Origin: Scilla litardierei
Lineage: Eukaryota > Streptophyta > Magnoliopsida > Asparagales > Asparagaceae
Assembly (NCBI GenBank): GCA_030789695.1
Contig: CM061138.1
Location: forward strand, 18,548,214 to 18,612,213
DNA: 64,000 nt
Direction of reading: 5' to 3'
Shown: positions 1-11,591 of the stretch, one piece after another
How the letters are laid out: the number at the start of each line of letters is the position of its first letter
How positions within the stretch are numbered: position 1 is the first letter of the stretch
Notes under the pieces: generated by a model
The model's database searches: none
The model's input: the letters and a program-made list of their open reading frames with translations, nothing else
Told to the model about the DNA's origin: nothing
Made by a program: the position numbers and the translations under genes

Positions 1-538
1 CCCCGAGAGCGGGTCGTTACAGGTTTGGCGGCCCACGCAGGTCCATGCAAAATACCTCGTGAACAGTATAGTGAAACCAGGATGTGTCATATACGATACT
101 CGACTAAGCTGACATTTTTTTTTGAATGCAGGTTTGACACTCGAAAGATGGACGGAAACACCTCAGAGAGCCCAATGGAGTTGACCTATCTGGCCTTAAT
201 AAAAGCCATTAACAAAACCTAAATTTTGATAGGCTTAATTAGTTATTAATAAAAATCTTTTGTATCGGTGGCACTCGTATGAATGATAATCTTCCTTCAA
301 TGGACCATGATACCGGTCAATGTGCTTGGCTAAAGTCTGTGGATCGACCTGGCTAGACTGGGCATAAGTGATCCTAGCTTAGTCACTTCCCTGACCGTGT
401 CCGCTGGACCGCAAGGACGTGAATCATGATTATGTAACGCCATCGATCTTCATCACTATCACCCTTCTTTTAGCTTGATGACCTTTCGATTAACCTTCTT
501 AGATCTTTCTACGCTTGAACTCTGGCTACGGAGAGTAG

Positions 539-1201
539 CGTTCGAATTTTCGACCACCAGAAGTTCGAGTTCCACAACGAAAGCGACCACCATCATCTGC
601 TCAGCAACGTCAACCACTCCTCAGCAGCAAGTGTACCAGCAGACGACGACAGGCGCCCCAGAGACGCCAAGCTTATACCATGACAGTGGAAGAAGCCGAA
701 GCTACGGGCCAAGTAATCACTGGTATGTGATTTTTCACTAAGCTACATACTCTAATATTTAGAAATCGTAAGTTTAGACTTGATTCTCATCACGGTAGGT
801 ACCGTCTTAATAGCCGGTAAACCTGCCCTCACACTGTTCGACTCAGGAGCTACACATTGCTTCTTGGCCAGTCGTTTCGTTCAAACACATGCTATCACTG
901 TTGAACGTCTGACTCCCGTTGGAAGGTCGAGACCGCTGGCGGTTCCCAACCGGTAACCAGCGGATGCCTCCAATGATCTGTTGTGATTTGTAGACGAGAT
1001 CTCGTTGCCAACTTCATGGTGATAAAGATGCCGACTTCCGATGTTGTCTTTGGAATGGACTGGTTGAGATCATTTCATGCCACCATTGACTGTCGTCAAA
1101 GGAGGGTAGAAATCGATATACCCAATCATCCAAAGTTCGTGTTCCTCAGCAAAAGCCGATCAGAAGGACCAGTGGAGTATCGAGCCAGACCCAACGTGTA
1201 G
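539..1201 (+). pseudogene. Element 1 gag C-terminus plus aspartic protease remnant, copy 1
   Basis: Exon 1 (539-722) is Arg/Gln-rich and ends MTVEEAEATGQVIT, the typical end of Tekay-type Gag. A 76-bp GT-AG intron (723-798) follows. Exon 2 reads in frame into TVLIAGKPALTLFDSGATHC, a retropepsin with intact D-S-G. The frame then breaks near 925-945: the reading frame runs into a stop (about 952), and the homologous protein continues one frame over, interrupted by TGA near 973, then as DVVFGMDWLRSF up to the stop at 1201. There is no RT downstream. The product would cleave the Gag polyprotein in a virus-like particle, but this copy cannot encode an intact protease. The family assignment rests on motifs read by eye. 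Confidence 0.75.
723..798 (+). other. Predicted spliceosomal intron at gag-protease junction, element 1 copy 1
   Basis: Donor G|GTATGT at 723 and acceptor ACGGTAG|GT ending at 798, 76 bp. Removing it joins ...VIT-G to ...TVLIAG in phase 1, exactly where related elements read V(I/V)TG-T without interruption. The length is not a multiple of three, so unspliced RNA changes frame. The same phase and position are used in element 4. Confidence 0.7.
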
Positions 1202-1766
1202 GCTGTTGCGTTTTTGCATCTTCTTGAGCTCGTGTTTCTCTTCTAGACCCTACTTTCATCTTGTACCCGATTTTTCCACGTGTTTGAATACTTTCCCGCC
1301 TACCACCTTCCCCCCTCATTATTGCCTTTTTGTCCTTATCCTCTCCTTGAGCCCCGTTCCCGTCTAACCTACCCTACCATATCATGACTTTCGACACCCC
1401 CTTTTAAACTTTATGATCTTCATGTTATGTTGTTAAATAAAGCTTACTACTGACTTATCACCTCAGGTTCCAAGTTCGAACAGATGTCCTCATCATTATA
1501 ACTATCATTTTCATGTAATGCCATTATATCATGTTTTGGCTACTTGATGAATCTGAAGTGACTATGGTGATGGTACCGGGTTTCGGAACTAGTTACAGAA
1601 GCTATGGTGATGTCAATAGTAGGTGTTCATGTATTCATCTTGTTTTCTTGATGTTGTGATATCACATTATATTTCATGCTATTAACAATTTATTTTCTTA
1701 TGCCGTAATCATTCATCAAGCCTTCCGGTCGATCGTTGGAATTGCTTAGGCAATTATCGATCCTCT

Positions 1767-1803
1767 TAATTCCGAGGACGGAATTATTTTAAGGAGGGTA
1801 GGA
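1767..1803 (+). promoter_or_regulatory. AGGA-loop hairpin and polypurine tract, element 1 copy 1
   Basis: Stem TAATTCCG / CGGAATTA with loop AGGA (1767-1786), then the purine-rich TTAAGGAGGGTAGGA abutting the LTR start at 1804. This is the expected plus-strand primer site; the hairpin recurs in elements 2, 3 and 4. Confidence 0.75.
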
Positions 1804-4699
1804 TGTAACGGCCTGTTTTTCCTAGTTGTATTTTGATCGGTGTGCCTGTGTTCCTTTTCTTCGTTGTTTCAGTTATTTACGCTCGAGTGGTTTTTCGTCC
1901 GCGCGTCGACGCGAGCGCGTCGTTACTTTCAATATTACCGTAGCATAAGTTTCTAAATCGTAGTTGTTATTCGATGAAGAAGTTAATTACTAATTAACTT
2001 ATCATCTTTAACTAATTACTAACTAATCTAAATCACTAAATATTTTTAAACAAGTTTTATTACTAACTAAAATTATTATTAGCCAATTAAACTAATGTTA
2101 GTAATTAACTCATTGTGTTTAACTAGCTTATTTTTACTAATTACTTTTCCCTAGATCTACCCCCACTTAAACCCACCGTTTATGTTGGTGAGATCCAACA
2201 TCTCGCTTTCATTTCTCCCCTACCCACAACCAACAACGCTTTCATTCTGTCTCCTCCCTCCTCTCCTTCTTAAACCAACAATCAAGTAGCAGAAACCTAC
2301 AGAGAAACAAGCAACACCATGGCAACAGCACCATCCCACCGCCATCATCCTCCTACGCCATCATCTCCTCCATCGTACAAACAAACCATCATCACCATCC
2401 CTCTCCCCCATTCAAACCAACCTCCTCCATACAATCAGAAATCAAACAAACCACTTACAAAATCAAAATCAGCCACAAAACAATTACAAATCACAAAACA
2501 ACCCCAAACCAACCCCAATTTGGTACCCATCCTCCGATCATTTTGCACCATCGCATGCACACCTTCGACCCACCGCTCACCATCCCCGATTCGGAGCGAC
2601 ATCGCATCAGTCGCCAACCACCGCCCTGGAAGCGCCCCGAGCTCAAATCAGGCCGTTGCCGCCGCGAATCGCACGCAGCCTTGGAAGCCGCCCGATCCTC
2701 TGCGAAGCACGCCCCCGCCGTGGAATCGCCCACCACTGTCGTCCTCAGATCGCCGCACAGCCGCCTTGGGTCGTCACTGCCGTGATCCGCCCCTCGAAGC
2801 TCGATCGTCGCCGTCGAGGAGCAGCTTCCATCGCCATCCCCTCGATCGCCGCTCAGCTTACAGATCCGCCGTTCTCGGGATCCCGCCGCCCCGAAGCTGC
2901 CTCAAATCGCCGCTGCCGCGCCGACTTCGCCATCGCCGCGCCGCCACAGGCCGCCCTCCTCGAATAGTCGCCCCCGAGCCCCGATCCAACCGACGCCGAG
3001 CTCCGATAGCCCGCCGCTTCGCTCGATCGCCTGCAAAAAAAAAGGAAAAAGAACAGAAGGGGAAGAACGAAGACAGAGAGGGAGAGGAAGAAGAGAAGGG
3101 GGGTTAATGTTATTAAAGTATTATTATTATTATTATTATTATTAAGTTTTATTAAGTTAAGTTAAAGTTAGGTTAATATAAGTTATTAAGTTTTATTATT
3201 ATAATCATCATTATTATTAGTATTATTACCATCATCCTTATCTTATGAGTATTGAGTTACAAGTTATAATTATAATTATTACTAATAATAATAATAAGTT
3301 TTATTAAGTTTATTTTATAATTTTTAAGTTATTAGTTATTTAAATTAAGTTATCAAGTATTTAAACTAAGTTATTAAGTTTTAGGTTAAAATTATTATTA
3401 TTAAGTTGAGTTTTTATAAAGATATTATTTTTAAAAAATTAAGTTAAGTATACATTATTATGTAGCCTAAAGTTTATAGTAAAGCTAACAAGCTATAATT
3501 ATATTAGTTTATAAATTCTAAAGTTAGTTAATTTGGCTTAACTAGTAAATAACTATGGGACTGATATCGGAAATCTTTTTTTCGCAGATAAAACGTGCCT
3601 CACAAACTCGCATCGCTTCAGGTATCGATTCACGTGCACGAGCACCCTTGGTAGCTCTAGCACTAGCCTCGTCTTCCTACGACAAATCTTAAAATGGTAA
3701 GTCACAGTAAATTCTACCCTTAGAAATATAGATAGTGTACTCGTATGAACATAGGACTTGACACCTAGTCTCGGAACAGTTATTGACCTGAACAGATTAT
3801 TGACATTGCTTGACAGAAAGATTGTAATTGGAAATGTAAGAACAGTAAATGACTGGTAAAATTGCAAAGTACGGTAACCTACACAAACACTGGGTTTTGG
3901 GGTAACTTATAATTGCGGAAGTGCGGGAGCGACTAGTCCAGACTTTGTTGTCACCGTGCGGGTTCTAGCAACCCATAACAGTGCCGGTGACAACCATCAC
4001 AGATCACAGATCACAGTTTATTGCACAGTACTCAGAGAATTGGTTTGCCCGGGTAGCACCCGCGGCAAGAGTTGGCCTCTTGGTTGCTCACTGTACTTCC
4101 CGTTATAAGTCACAAACTAGAATAGGCACAAGTACTCTCATTATTGCAATTTTCATTGCTATCGTCATTACTAGTTACTTGCTTGGTCACCTTTACTTTA
4201 CTTGTCACCCTTGCATGCTTGACTAGATGTTCTTTACTTGTCGCACTTGCATGTTTGTCTGTCCCTGCTTTCCGCACTTGTTTACTATAGACTGCTCCAT
4301 ATTCGTGCACTCCTCTTTTTCTATCGCTAGAATTGTTGTGACTTACCTTCGGTTCCATTTATGGCACCGGCAGACGAAGACCTGATCGAAGAGATTGCCC
4401 CAGAGATCGAGGAGCCTACATTGACCCAGATGCGGCAGAGTTTTAGTTACTTTTCTGTTGGTGTGTGTGTTGTACAGTGTATTTCCTTTTCCGCATTTCC
4501 TTTCAGTACTTCCTTCATGTATTTGTGAGAGAGAGTGCTGGTTGTTGTTGTACTTTAATTTGGACTGTAATAACGTCTGTACGCTGGTTTGAGTATTGTG
4601 ATACATCTCTGAGTTGTGGCTATGCTGACTTCACTGGTAAACTGCGGAACCTGCGAATAAACCGAATAAGTAACTGGCCCCCGAGAGCGGGTCGTTACA
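1804..4699 (+). repeat. Element 1 LTR A (2896 bp)
   Basis: Begins TGTAACGGCC after a PPT and ends GGTCGTTACA before the next internal region. AT-rich from 1920 to 2160, then C-rich (2160-3040) with a spurious ORF, then a (TTA)n tract and AT-rich DNA to 3580. TTTTTTTCGCAG|ATAAAA near 3588 looks like a 3' splice site closing an AT-rich intron-like stretch. Nearly identical to LTR B. Confidence 0.9.
3117..3144 (+). repeat. (TTA)n microsatellite in LTR A
   Basis: About nine TTA/ATT units in the AT-rich part of the LTR. The equivalent tract in LTR B starts near 7796. Confidence 0.9.
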
Positions 4700-5216
4700 G
4701 GTTTGGCGGCCCACGCAGGTCCATGCAAAATACCTCGTGAACAGTATAGTGAAACCAGGATGTGTCATATACGATACTCGACTAAGCTGACATTTTTTTT
4801 TGAATGCAGGTTTGACACTCGAAAGATGGACGGAAACACCTCAGAGAGCCCAATGGAGTTGACCTATCTGGCCTTAATAAAAGCCATTAACAAAACCTAA
4901 ATTTTGATAGGCTTAATTAGTTATTAATAAAAATCTTTTGTATCGGTGGCACTCGTATGAATGATAATCTTCCTTCAATGGACCATGATACCGGTCAATG
5001 TGCTTGGCTAAAGTCTGTGGATCGACCTGGCTAGACTGGGCATAAGTGATCCTAGCTTAGTCACTTCCCTGACCGTGTCCGCTGGACCGCAAGGACGTGA
5101 ATCATGATTATGTAACGCCATCGATCTTCATCACTATCACCCTTCTTTTAGCTTGATGACCTTTCGATTAACCTTCTTAGATCTTTCTACGCTTGAACTC
5201 TGGCTACGGAGAGTAG

Positions 5217-5879
5217 CGTTCGAATTTTCGACCACCAGAAGTTCGAGTTCCACAACGAAAGCGACCACCATCATCTGCTCAGCAACGTCAACCACTCCTC
5301 AGCAGCAAGTGTACCAGCAGACGACGACAGGCGCCCCAGAGACGCCAAGCTTATACCATGACAGTGGAAGAAGCCGAAGCTACGGGCCAAGTAATCACTG
5401 GTATGTGATTTTTCACTAAGCTACATACTCTAATATTTAGAAATCGTAAGTTTAGACTTGATTCTCATCACGGTAGGTACCGTCTTAATAGCCGGTAAAC
5501 CTGCCCTCACACTGTTCGACTCAGGAGCTACACATTGCTTCTTGGCCAGTCGTTTCGTTCAAACACATGCTATCACTGTTGAACGTCTGACTCCCGTTGG
5601 AAGGTCGAGACCGCTGGCGGTTCCCAACCGGTAACCAGCGGATGCCTCCAATGATCTGTTGTGATTTGTAGACGAGATCTCGTTGCCAACTTCATGGTGA
5701 TAAAGATGCCGACTTCCGATGTTGTCTTTGGAATGGACTGGTTGAGATCATTTCATGCCACTATTGACTGTCGTCAAAGGAGGGTAGAAATCGATATACC
5801 CAATCATCCAAAGTTCGTGTTCCTCAGCAAAAGCCGATCAGAAGGACCAGTGGAGTATCGAGCCAGACCCAACGTGTAG
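5217..5879 (+). pseudogene. Element 1 gag C-terminus plus aspartic protease remnant, copy 2
   Basis: Second copy of the gag/protease fragment: exon 5217-5400, intron 5401-5476 (GTATGT...GGTAG), protease exon from 5477 with DSGATHC, then the same frame break and downstream FGMDWLRSF segment. Because both copies share the lesions, the element was already defective before it was duplicated. Confidence 0.75.
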
Positions 5880-6444
5880 GCTGTTGCGTTTTTGCATCTT
5901 CTTGAGCTCGTGTTTCTCTTCTAGACCCTACTTTCATCTTGTACCCGATTTTTCCACGTGTTTGAATACTTTCCCGCCTACCACCTTCCCCCCTCATTAT
6001 TGCCTTTTTGTCCTTATCCTCTCCTTGAGCCCCGTTCCCGTCTAACCTACCCTACCATATCATGACTTTCGACACCCCCTTTTAAACTTTATGATCTTCA
6101 TGTTATGTTGTTAAATAAAGCTTACTACTGACTTATCACCTCAGGTTCCAAGTTCGAACAGATGTCCTCATCATTATAACTATCATTTTCATGTAATGCC
6201 ATTATATCATGTTTTGGCTACTTGATGAATCTGAAGTGACTATGGTGATGGTACCGGGTTTCGGAACTAGTTACAGAAGCTATGGTGATGTCAATAGTAG
6301 GTGTTCATGTATTCATCTTGTTTTCTTGATGTTGTGATATCACATTATATTTCATGCTATTAACAATTTATTTTCTTATGCCGTAATCATTCATCAAGCC
6401 TTCCGGTCGATCGTTGGAATTGCTTAGGCAATTATCGATCCTCT

Positions 6445-6481
6445 TAATTCCGAGGACGGAATTATTTTAAGGAGGGTAGGA
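6445..6481 (+). promoter_or_regulatory. AGGA-loop hairpin and polypurine tract, element 1 copy 2
   Basis: Same TAATTCCG-AGGA-CGGAATTA stem-loop and purine tract as in copy 1, directly before LTR B. Confidence 0.75.
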
Positions 6482-9378
6482 TGTAACGGCCTGTTTTTCC
6501 TAGTTGTATTTTGATCGGTGTGCCTGTGTTCCTTTTCTTCGTTGTTTCAGTTATTTACGCTCGAGTGGTTTTTCGTCCGCGCGTCGACGCGAGCGCGTCG
6601 TTACTTTCAATATTACCGTAGCATAAGTTTCTAAATCGTAGTTGTTATTCGATGAAGAAGTTAATTACTAATTAACTTATCATCTTTAACTAATTACTAA
6701 CTAATCTAAATCACTAAATATTTTTAAACAAGTTTTATTACTAACTAAAATTATTATTAGCCAATTAAACTAATGTTAGTAATTAACTCATTGTGTTTAA
6801 CTAGCTTATTTTTACTAATTACTTTTCCCTAGATCTACCCCCACTTAAACCCACCGTTTATGTTGGTGAGATCCAACATCTCGCTTTCATTTCTCCCCTA
6901 CCCACAACCAACAACGCTTTCATTCTGTCTCCTCCCTCCTCTCCTTCTTAAACCAACAATCAAGTAGCAGAAACCTACAGAGAAACAAGCAACACCATGG
7001 CAACAGCACCATCCCACCGCCATCATCCTCCTACGCCATCATCTCCTCCATCGTACAAACAAACCATCATCACCCTCCCTCTCCCCCATTCAAACCAACC
7101 TCCTCCATACAATCAGAAATCAAACAAACCACTTACAAAATCAAAATCAGCCACAAAACAATTACAAATCACAAAACAACCCCAAACCAACCCCAATTTG
7201 GTACCCATCCTCCGATCATTTTGCACCATCGCATGCACACCTTCGACCCACCGCTCACCATCCCTGATTCGGAGCGACGTCGCATCAGTCGCCAACCACC
7301 GCCCTGGAAGCGCCCCGAGCTCAAATCAGGCCGTTGCCGCCGCGAATCGCACGCAGCCTTGGAAGCCGCCCGATCCTCTGCGAAGCACGCCCCCGCCGTG
7401 GAATCGCCCACCACTGTCGTCCTCAGATCGCCGCACAGCCGCCTTGGGTCGTCACTGCCGTGATCCGCCCCTCGAAGCTCGATCGTCGCCGTCGAGGAGC
7501 AGCTTCCATCGCCATCCCCTCGATCGCCGCTCAGCTTACAGATCCGCCGTTCTCGGGATCCCGCCGCCCCGAAGCTGCCTCAAATCGCCGCTGCCGCGCC
7601 GACTTCGCCATCGCCGCGCCGCCACAGGCCGCCCTCCTCGAATAGTCGCCCCCGAGCCCCGATCCAACCGACGCCGAGCTCCGATAGCCCGCCGCTTCGC
7701 TCGATCGCCTGCAAAAAAAAAGGAAAAAGAACAGAAGGGGAAGAACGAAGACAGAGAGGGAGAGGAAGAAGAGAAGGGGGGGTTAATGTTATTAAAGTAT
7801 TATTATTATTATTATTATTATTAAGTTTTATTAAGTTAAGTTAAAGTTAGGTTAATATAAGTTATTAAGTTTTATTATTATAATCATCATTATTATTAGT
7901 ATTATTACCATCATCCTTATCTTATGAGTATTGAGTTACAAGTTATAATTATAATTATTACTAATAATAATAATAAGTTTTATTAAGTTTATTTTATAAT
8001 TTTTAAGTTATTAGTTATTTAAATTAAGTTATCAAGTATTTAAACTAAGTTATTAAGTTTTAGGTTAAAATTATTATTATTAAGTTGAGTTTTTATAAAG
8101 ATATTATTTTTAAAAAATTAAGTTAAGTATACATTATTATGTAGCCTAAAGTTTATAGTAAAGCTAACAAGCTATAATTATATTAGTTTATAAATTCTAA
8201 AGTTAGTTAATTTGGCTTAACTAGTAAATAACTATGGGACTGATATCGGAAATCTTTTTTTCGCAGATAAAACGTGCCTCACAAACTCGCATCGCTTCAG
8301 GTATCGATTCACGTGCACGAGCACCCTTGGTAGCTCTAGCACTAGCCTCGTCTTCCTACGACAAATCTTAAAATGGTAAGTCACAGTAAATTCTACCCTT
8401 AGAAATATAGATAGTGTACTCGTATGAACATAGGACTTGACACCTAGTCTCGGAACAGTTATTGACCTGAACAGATTATTGACATTGCTTGACAGAAAGA
8501 TTGTAATTGGAAATGTAAGAACAGTAAATGACTGGTAAAATTGCAAAGTACGGTAACCTACACAAACACTGGGTTTTGGGGTAACTTATAATTGCGGAAG
8601 TGCGGGAGCGACTAGTCCAGACTTTGTTGTCACCGTGCGGGTTCTAGCAACCCATAACAGTGCCGGTGACAACCATCACAGATCACAGATCACAGTTTAT
8701 TGCACAGTACTCAGAGAATTGGTTTGCCCGGGTAGCACCCGCGGCAAGAGTTGGCCTCTTGGTTGCTCACTGTACTTCCCGTTATAAGTCACAAACTAGA
8801 ATAGGCACAAGTACTCTCATTATTGCAATTTTCATTGCTATCGTCATTACTAGTTACTTGCTTGGTCACCTTTACTTTACTTGTCACCCTTGCATGCTTG
8901 ACTAGATGTTCTTTACTTGTCGCACTTGCATGTTTGTCTGTCCCTGCTTTCCGCACTTGTTTACTATAGACTGCTCCATATTCGTGCACTCCTCTTTTTC
9001 TATCGCTAGAATTGTTGTGACTTACCTTCGGTTCCATTTATGGCACCGGCAGACGAAGACCTGATCGAAGAGATTGCCCCAGAGATCGAGGAGCCTACAT
9101 TGACCCAGATGCGGCAGAGTTTTAGTTACTTTTCTGTTGGTGTGTGTGTTGTACAGTGTATTTCCTTTTCCGCATTTCCTTTCAGTACTTCCTTCATGTA
9201 TTTGTGAGAGAGAGTGCTGGTTGTTGTTGTACTTTAATTTGGACTGTAATAACGTCTGTACGCTGGTTTGAGTATTGTGATACATCTCTGAGTTGTGGCT
9301 ATGCTGACTTCACTGGTAAACTGCGGAACCTGCGAATAAACCGAATAAGTAACTGGCCCCCGAGAGCGGGTCGTTACA
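6482..9378 (+). repeat. Element 1 LTR B (2897 bp)
   Basis: Terminal LTR of the array. By eye it differs from LTR A at about three substitutions and one extra G near 7785. It ends GGTCGTTACA at 9378; copia coding sequence resumes at once, so 9379-9383 (CTCTT) would be one half of the target duplication. Confidence 0.9.
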
Positions 9379-10968
9379 CTCTTGCCCTGCCAACTCAAGA
9401 GCAATAAATTCAGATTCCATGGTGGAGCGTGCTATACATGTCTGTTTGGAAAACTTCCAAGATATAGCACCTCCACCCAAGGAGAATAAAAAACCACTAG
9501 TTGAACTAACTTCATCGTTATCTGAAACCCATTTTGCATCACAAAATCCTTCTAACACAGCAGGAAATTTGCTGAAATGCAAACACCAATCAACAGTCCC
9601 TTTCAGGTACTTTAATAAACGATGAAGAGCAGTCCAATGTTCATTTCTAGGGTTATGAGTGTACCGACTTAGCCTGCTAACAGCATAGGCTATATCGGGT
9701 CGAGTACAGTTCATAAGGAACATCACACTTCCTATGATCTTAGCATATTCAGATTGAGAAATAATCTCTCCTAAATTCTTTTTCAAATGTATGCTAGGGT
9801 CATAGGGAGTTCTAGCAGGAACATCATCAAAGCAGTTGAATTTCTTTAGCACCTTCTCTACGTAATGAGATTGACTCAAGGAGATGCCATAAGAGTTTCT
9901 AACAATTTTAACTCCTAAAATGACATCAGCTTCTCCTAGGTCTTTCATCTCAAATTGAGATGACAAGAAATTTTTGGTTTCATTTACAATATCTAGATTA
10001 TTCCCAAAAAGTAACATGTCATCGACATATAGACAAATAATTACACAATCTGATCCTATAAGTTTAGAAAAAACACAAGAATCAGATGTGTTTACAACAA
10101 ATCCATTCCTTATTAAGGTGCTGTTGAATTTCGCATAACATTGCTTATGAGCTTGCTTTAAGCCGTATAAAGACTTTCTAAGCCTGCAAACCTTATTCTC
10201 TTCACCAGCAACTACAAAACCCTCGGGTTGGGACATGTAGATTTCTTCCTCTAGATCGCCATTTAGGAAGGCTGTCTTAACATCCATTTGATGTATGACT
10301 AACTCATGAATTGCAGCTAAGGCAATTAGAGTCCTAATGGTTGCAATCTTGGTCACAGGAGAATATGTGTCAAAGTAGTCTAATCCTTTCTTTTGAGTAA
10401 AACCCCTGATCACAAGTCTAGCTTTGAATTTTTCTATCGATCCATCAGGTCTCATCTTTTTCTTGAAAATCCATTTATTACTAATGGGCTTATTACCTTT
10501 AGGTAACTCGGCTAATTCCCAAGTTTGATTGTATACAATAGAATCAAGTTCGCTTTTAATAGCTTCTTTCCAAAAACTAGCATCAATGGATCTCATTGCC
10601 TCATCATAGGTTTTTGGGTCTTCTTCTATTAAAAAGGTAGACACTATCTCATCACTAAGCATATCTATACAACCATTTTCTGACAGAAAGGCAGTTATAA
10701 AGTCAGGTCCAAAATTGGTTTCAGTCCTTTGCCTCTTACTCCTTCTATGTTCTTCACTAAAAGTAGAACTACATGTATGCATATCAGAAGATATAGGTGA
10801 AGAAGAAGGAAGAGATTCTATGGGAGGTACAAGGGGCAAAGATCCTGTTAATTCCTTTTTCAAAGGAAAAACATGCTCAAAAAACTCTGCATCTCTAGAC
10901 TCAGAAATAGTGTTATCTGTTAAGGACATGAATCTATATGCAGCACTATTATGAGCATACCCTATAAA
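9379..10968 (-). pseudogene. Copia reverse transcriptase and RNase H, truncated by insertion
   Basis: A long open frame with RT motifs ([39 protein letters not shown], the catalytic [10 protein letters not shown]) and RNase H residues ([19 protein letters not shown]). Just after ALELAGQE the sequence switches to the LTR of element 1, so the end of RNase H and the PPT/3' LTR are displaced to the left. RT itself has no stop between 10929 and 9379. Confidence 0.9.
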
Positions 10969-11591
10969 ACAGTATCATAAGTTTTAGACCCAATGTTTGA
11001 CTTCTTAAAGTCAGGTAGTCCTACCTTTGCCAAACACCCCCACACTCTAAGAAATTTAAGGTTAGGGGGATAACCTTTCCACAATTCATAAGGTGTTTTG
11101 TCTAGTTTCTTATGGGGTACTCTATTAAGGATATGGCAAGCAGAGAGAATGGCTTCCCCCCACATGTCATCAGATAATCTTGAACTTAATAGCATGGCAT
11201 TCATCATTTCTTTCAGAGTCCTGTTCTTTCGTTCAGCTATACCATTTTGTTGAGGAACATAAGGAGCACTGAACTCATGTATGATTCCATTCTTCTCACA
11301 GAAGTCTTTTAAGGTATGGGAGCTATATTCTCCACCTCTGTCAGACCTAAACCTTTTGATTTTTCTATCAAGTTGGTTTTCTACTTCTGACTTATATTTA
11401 AGGAACATTTCTTCAGCCTCATCCTTAGTTTTTAGAAGATATACCCTAGTGAATCTAGATTAATCATCTACAAAAGTGATGTAGTAATGTTTTCCTCCTT
11501 TGCTTCTAGTAGATTTAAAGTCTGCTAGGTCTGAATGAATTAAACCAAGAAGTTCTGACTGTCTAACAGCAACAGGTTTACACGGTTTTTA
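10969..11591 (-). pseudogene. Copia integrase (broken)
   Basis: The integrase frame resumes after the A-run deletion. Asp in an IHSDLAD context, a TAA in place of the Tyr of VDDYS near 11460-11462, Asp in RSDRGGEYSS and Glu in AERKNRTLKEMMN make up a D-D-E core. The frame breaks again near 10965, where one T is missing relative to the reading that joins integrase to RT. Integrase would insert the cDNA; this copy is dead. Confidence 0.85.

Larger units (their letters stand above)
22..1803 (+). mobile_element. Element 1 internal region, copy 1
   Basis: Starts directly after an LTR end with a primer-binding candidate TGGCGGCCCACGC (26 onward), similar to the site in elements 3 and 4; the priming tRNA was not identified. 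A 25-codon ORF starts at ATG 148 and stops at 222, probably the cut-down start of gag. From 223 to 538 there is no coding signal. Gag C-terminus, intron and protease follow. From 1202 to 1766 no domain is visible: all of RT, RNase H and integrase is gone. It ends in a hairpin and polypurine tract before the next LTR. Confidence 0.8.
4700..6481 (+). mobile_element. Element 1 internal region, copy 2
   Basis: Same length (1782 bp) and layout as copy 1, offset by 4678 bp. One visible substitution is CCACTATTGAC at about 5761 where copy 1 has CCACCATTGAC. The gag remnant, intron, broken protease, hairpin and PPT are all repeated. Confidence 0.85.
1..9378 (+). mobile_element. Element 1: tandem array of a pol-less Ty3/gypsy element (LTR-int-LTR-int-LTR)
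   Basis: A unit of about 4678 bp occurs twice in direct orientation, followed by a further LTR, so LTR tail (1-21), internal (22-1803), LTR (1804-4699), internal (4700-6481) and LTR (6482-9378) alternate with shared LTRs. LTRs begin TGTAACGGCC and end GGTCGTTACA. The internal part is only 1782 bp and holds the 3' end of gag, an intron and part of a retropepsin; RT, RNase H and integrase are absent. The two repeats differ at about four substitutions and one indel by eye. The right end lies inside the RNase H region of a copia element; the left end is outside the window, so the target duplication cannot be checked. The arrangement fits unequal recombination between LTRs, but a local assembly duplication is also possible. 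The LTR, leader and PPT resemble those of the Tekay-type elements 3 and 4. Confidence 0.9.

Noticed and set aside
2319..3107. 262-codon ORF in LTR A (and 275 codons at 6997-7824)
   Set aside because: Low-complexity Pro/Ser/Arg/His composition from C-rich LTR DNA, with overlapping ORFs in several frames and no domain. Treated as LTR sequence.
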